Assembly (NCBI GenBank): GCA_002633005.1
Contig: NMRA01000002.1
Span: 1,579,023-1,643,022, forward strand
Length of the DNA: 64,000 bases
DNA from: Phoronis australis
Taxonomy: Eukaryota > Phoronida > Phoronidae
Direction of reading: 5' to 3'
Of the stretch, positions 60,600-64,000 are shown one piece after another. The notes beneath the pieces are model-generated. The model had not been told where the DNA came from. It did not search any database and was given only the letters and a program-made list of their open reading frames with translations. Numbering within the stretch: the first letter of the stretch is position 1; each line of letters begins with the position of its first letter. The position numbers and the translations under genes are program-made.

Positions 60600-60886
60600 G
60601 TAAGTATACTGCCTGTTGATGTGGGATATGCTCCTTATTCTTATTAGCTTACGTAATCTTACCATCTCCCACGAATTCTCACCAGATTAAGAAGAAAGGT
60701 GCGCACTTCTCTTGCCATCTCGTCTGCTCTGTTTGTAATCTTGTAGATATACCAACGGCTCCAGTCGAAACGGTGGCCATCCCAAAGTGGTCATACACCG
60801 GAAGCTTTTCGGCGAATTAGGCCTCACACTGATTAGACCATTAAATTCAAATACTCCCGCTATCAAACTTTATTCGAATAATCCTT

Positions 60887-60976
60887 CGTTCAGTTGCCCA
60901 AATTGGCAACTGGCCGTTTATACACTGCTCTCGCCAGGGCAGGGGACATGATGTTTTTGAAAATGGAAAACCAAGG
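60887..60976. repeat. Dispersed ~85-bp hairpin element, copy 2 (inverted)
   Basis: This is the reverse complement of 11528-11612: CGTTCAGTTGCCCAAATTGG, CAACTGGCCG, CACTGCTCTCGCC, then GTTTTTGAAAATGGAAAACC-AAGG. It lies in ARPC1 intron 1, about 100 bp before the coding exon. The stem (CAGTTGCC/GGCAACTG) is intact. Confidence 0.8.
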
Positions 60977-61074
60977 TGTTCAATATTGCTTCTTCATATG
61001 TTTGATAGTGAAGTATTTTGTATCGGATGTTTAACTTGTATATTGTTTCAGATCAAAGCATTCCACTGTAAATT

Positions 61075-63263
61075 ATGTCTGAAGTTCACAGTTTTGGCAT
61101 TGCACCAATATCCTGCCACGCTTGGAACAATGACCGGAGCCGTAAGTACCTCTTGGTGAACTTGAATGAACTGTTACCACTGGCACTGGTGGGATGTAGC
61201 GGTCCCTGATTTAGAGAACAACCACTGAATAACGGGCTCGTTATATATCCGACCAGTGCCGTTGCCACTGTTGTAGTCACTGCTAATTTATGTAGTATGT
61301 ACAAAGCTTCAGTCATCACAAACGGTTAAAATTAGGGAAAGATCAACTTTAACGAAGCATACTTAGGTTTGAAAGCATTTTCTTAGACATAATTATTTTA
61401 CATTTTTAATATCTAAATATATTCAGGCTTCTCCCTGGGCAAAACTTCATACTTGGTTCGCATTGCATATCTTTTTTTGCTTTCTAATCTTCTTTTCTTC
61501 TCATTTACAGGAACAATCTGTCTAACTTCAGTGCTGAGCATGTCACCATTTTTACATGTGTAGGAATAAAAACAATATACTGCACCTATGTAATATTATG
61601 CCAATCATTTTTCCTGCAGTGGAAATAAGGCTCAGCCATTTCAAACATAGTTCAGAGTTTCTCTGACAAGGCTCAAGATTTCCAAACATAGCTCGGGGCT
61701 TTTCAAACATGGGGTAGCGACATGTTTGAATACATGTTGGGTCATGCGTGGGTATATTACACAGATGGGACCTCAAATGTTTAGGAAAGTAATTAACAAA
61801 ACCCTTCTAAGTCTACTGGCACAACTGCAGACTGTCTAAATAACCTTGATCAACCCTCAAATGTTTAGGGCAAGTTTGCAACTCGTTACAAAATTTGTTA
61901 AATCAGCATGCGTTACTAATGTTTAAGGTGAGTTTATTGTAGATTAAGGGGAAGGGCAGCCCACATAAAACTGCAGTACCCACTTTGTGACAATAAATGA
62001 GGAAATGCTTTACCTGAATAATGTTACTATTTCCCTGGGAAGATTTTACTTACGTAATAACAGGTGACCAAATCAGAATAGGACGAAATCTCTAAGACAG
62101 TGTTTAATATCCTTGTTCGGTGACTGAATTTTTACCAAAGCGTTATAATGTGTTCTGTTGTTTACAGAGCTGTGCTTATCACCTAACACTAACGAGGTTC
62201 AGGTGTTCAAGCGTAGTGGCCGTACATGGACGTGCTCGGAGATCCTGACTGAACATGTGCAGCATGTGACGGGCATTGACTGGGCGCCCAGCAGTAACCG
62301 CATTGTCACCTGCGGCGTGGTGAGTGGGTGGGCTGTATTATGCAAATTGGGGATGATTGACAGATAGCGGAACGTAGCTCTTACTGGTCTTTAAAAATTT
62401 CATTCATTTATGTTTGTTTAATAATATTGTAAATTTGCATACAATCAAATGAGAGTTGTTCATTGGTTTCAAGATATTATCTTTTTCGTATGAATATGCT
62501 TGGAACCACCATTTTTCTATCATCAGCTGATCACATCATCCATTTGTTGTGCCGAACGAGACTCATATTGTTTGTTTGAGCTGTAAGTTAGGTTGGTGAT
62601 GACGACGACGGTGACGGTAATAATTTCAAATTCCTTTCTAAGGACCGTAATGCTTACGTATGGGAGGATGTGAAAGGCACTTGGAAACCTACCCTGGTCA
62701 TCTTGCGTATCAACCGTGCTGCCACTTCTGTCAAGTGGTCTCCTTTGGGTGAGTGTGCATGATGGAGTAATGACTGAGGGGGTCACGTGTGCCTTACTGG
62801 TGTAGTAATGTGGCATATGAGATACATAAGCAATGCATCAAAGTGTCTTTGTTTATGGTGTACGTTTCTTTTCTGAACAGTATTGTTATAATTTCCATAA
62901 TGGAGAGAGTTTATTTTTATCCCTCGCATATGAAGAAATGCAAACAGTTACAGTACCTTTTCCACATGTTTGCATGCCCTGGAAATGTACAGTTTTGTAA
63001 GGGGTGTTTTGGTGTCTGTACTTCTGTTATAAGTTGTCCTCATTGTATGATTGTGAGATCACCTGAGGTGTGCTCATGTTTACAGAGAACAAGTTTGCTG
63101 TGGGCAGTAGCGCTCGTGTCATCTCCATCTGTTACTTTGAAGAAGAGAACAACTGGTGGGTGAGCAAGCACATTAAGAAGCCAATCCGTTCGACGGTGAC
63201 CTCTCTGGACTGGCACCCAAACAACATCCTGCTTGCCTCGGGCTCTTCCGACTTCAAGATGAG
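61075..63263 (+). CDS. ARPC1: ARPC1, Arp2/3 complex WD-repeat subunit 1, first four coding exons (partial)
   Basis: ARPC1 (p41) is the beta-propeller subunit of the actin-nucleating Arp2/3 complex in the cytoplasm. Coding exons are 61075-61141, 62168-62319, 62643-62748 and 63086-63263, with matching phases, encoding about the first 167 residues of some 370. The acceptor before 61075 (TTGTTTCAG at 61051) implies a noncoding first exon. Diagnostic segments are [112 protein letters not shown] and [16 protein letters not shown], which cover the first three WD repeats. The rest lies off the right edge. Vertebrates have two paralogues (1A, 1B); I cannot assign this copy to either. Confidence 0.97.
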
Positions 63264-63419
63264 GTAGGTGTAGGCAAGCGAGGTTTATGGTGCTTCTTGT
63301 GCAACAAAAAATGAACATAATTTATTTGAAACGATATTTTTGTGCTTTATTGTAGGTAAGAACCTTTATGTAAATCATACTAGACTAAGACCTTCCTAAG
63401 TAAACTTGTCAATGGCTGG

Positions 63420-64000
63420 AATTTGACTCTGTGTCCGGCATCCGCAGCTGTATCTTCTAAATTCCTCAAAGGATCTTAGTGAGATTTGACAGATGTGTTC
63501 CTATGGATATGACAACGGATGACAAAGTTCGAACTGATCCGACTACAGCTGTGCCCCCTATTGACAATTTGATTTTTTTACGGTTTCCTTTGTGTCTGTG
63601 GAATTCTTGGATGGATTTTCATGAGATTTCGTTGTTGTTCAGGAGGTGACACCACCTTAACATTTTGGAATGGCTTTGGTGATTCTGCGCCACCTTGTGG
63701 CCATTTTTTAAATTTTCAAGTCAGTTTTTTGGCGTCAAACTTTCTATCTGTCAAACTGCGTGAAAAATCATGAAAATTAGCTGGTGTGTTCCTAAGCAGG
63801 AGACCCCGGCTGATGTCGATTTTTGAAAATGTTTCGCTACTCTGGCGTCCCCTAGTGGGGATTTTGTTTTTTTGCGTCGGCAGCTGTATCTCCTTAACCC
63901 TTTGCAAGAATTTTGTGACATTTGGCAAATGTGTTTCCATGGAGCTGACGACAGATGATGAAGTGTTTCGGACGGATTCAACAGATTTTACACCACCTTA
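63420..64000. repeat. Second repeat block with CTCF-like cores, in ARPC1 intron 4
   Basis: It shares phrases with the 39690-40445 block (GTATCTTCTAAATTC, GATGGATTTTCATGAGATTT, GGATATGACAACGGATGAC) and carries cores near 63551, 63687 and 63844. The clearest is GCGCCACCTTGTGGCC at 63687-63702, whose reverse (GGCCACAAGGTGGCGC) fits the CTCF consensus. The block runs to the window edge. Confidence 0.7.

Overview
The window is nuclear DNA from an AT-rich animal genome. The genes have short exons with GT-AG splice sites, long introns and scattered small repeats. The proteins are clearly metazoan and closest, as far as I can recall, to vertebrate orthologues. The repeat style (miniature foldback elements, G/C-tract elements, minisatellites) fits a marine invertebrate, perhaps an invertebrate deuterostome, but the taxon cannot be fixed from sequence alone. 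One 574-base gap and three single Ns mark a draft assembly.

Layout. From 0.7 to about 13.6 kb the minus strand carries the N-terminal half of the nucleoporin NUP85; its C-terminal half lies off the left edge. A 42-bp minisatellite sits directly on one of its splice donors, and one 87-nt exon occurs twice on either side of the assembly gap. At 13.65-19.57 kb the plus strand carries a complete eight-exon mu-crystallin/ketimine reductase (CRYM) gene, apparently head to head with NUP85, with a GC-AG last intron. At 21.6-22.6 kb the minus strand has a complete, intronless uracil-DNA glycosylase (UNG) with a PCNA-binding N terminus and an upstream E2F-like site.

From 22.7 to about 50 kb the window is gene-poor. 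It holds a small intronless ORF resembling the ParB/sulfiredoxin fold (29.3 kb), a possible two-exon acidic protein (34.0 + 42.3 kb), miniature inverted-repeat elements, G/C-tract elements, a (TCCG)n tract and a diverged repeat block with CTCF-like cores near 40 kb. From 50.3 to 60.3 kb the minus strand carries a complete seven-exon canopy-family gene (CNPY3/4 type, ER chaperone) ending in KDEL. It shares a bidirectional promoter of about 280 bp with ARPC1 (Arp2/3 complex subunit 1), whose first four coding exons occupy 61.1-63.3 kb on the plus strand before the window ends inside intron 4, in another CTCF-core repeat block.

The five recognised genes are unrelated housekeeping genes (nuclear pore, ketimine/thyroid-hormone-binding enzyme, base excision repair, ER folding, actin nucleation) and do not form a pathway. 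The most unusual observations are two independent minisatellites nucleated at 5' splice sites of NUP85 and CNPY3 (the second appears to have rewritten six coding residues), the duplicated NUP85 exon, the CTCF-core repeat blocks and the orphan ParB/Srx-like ORF.
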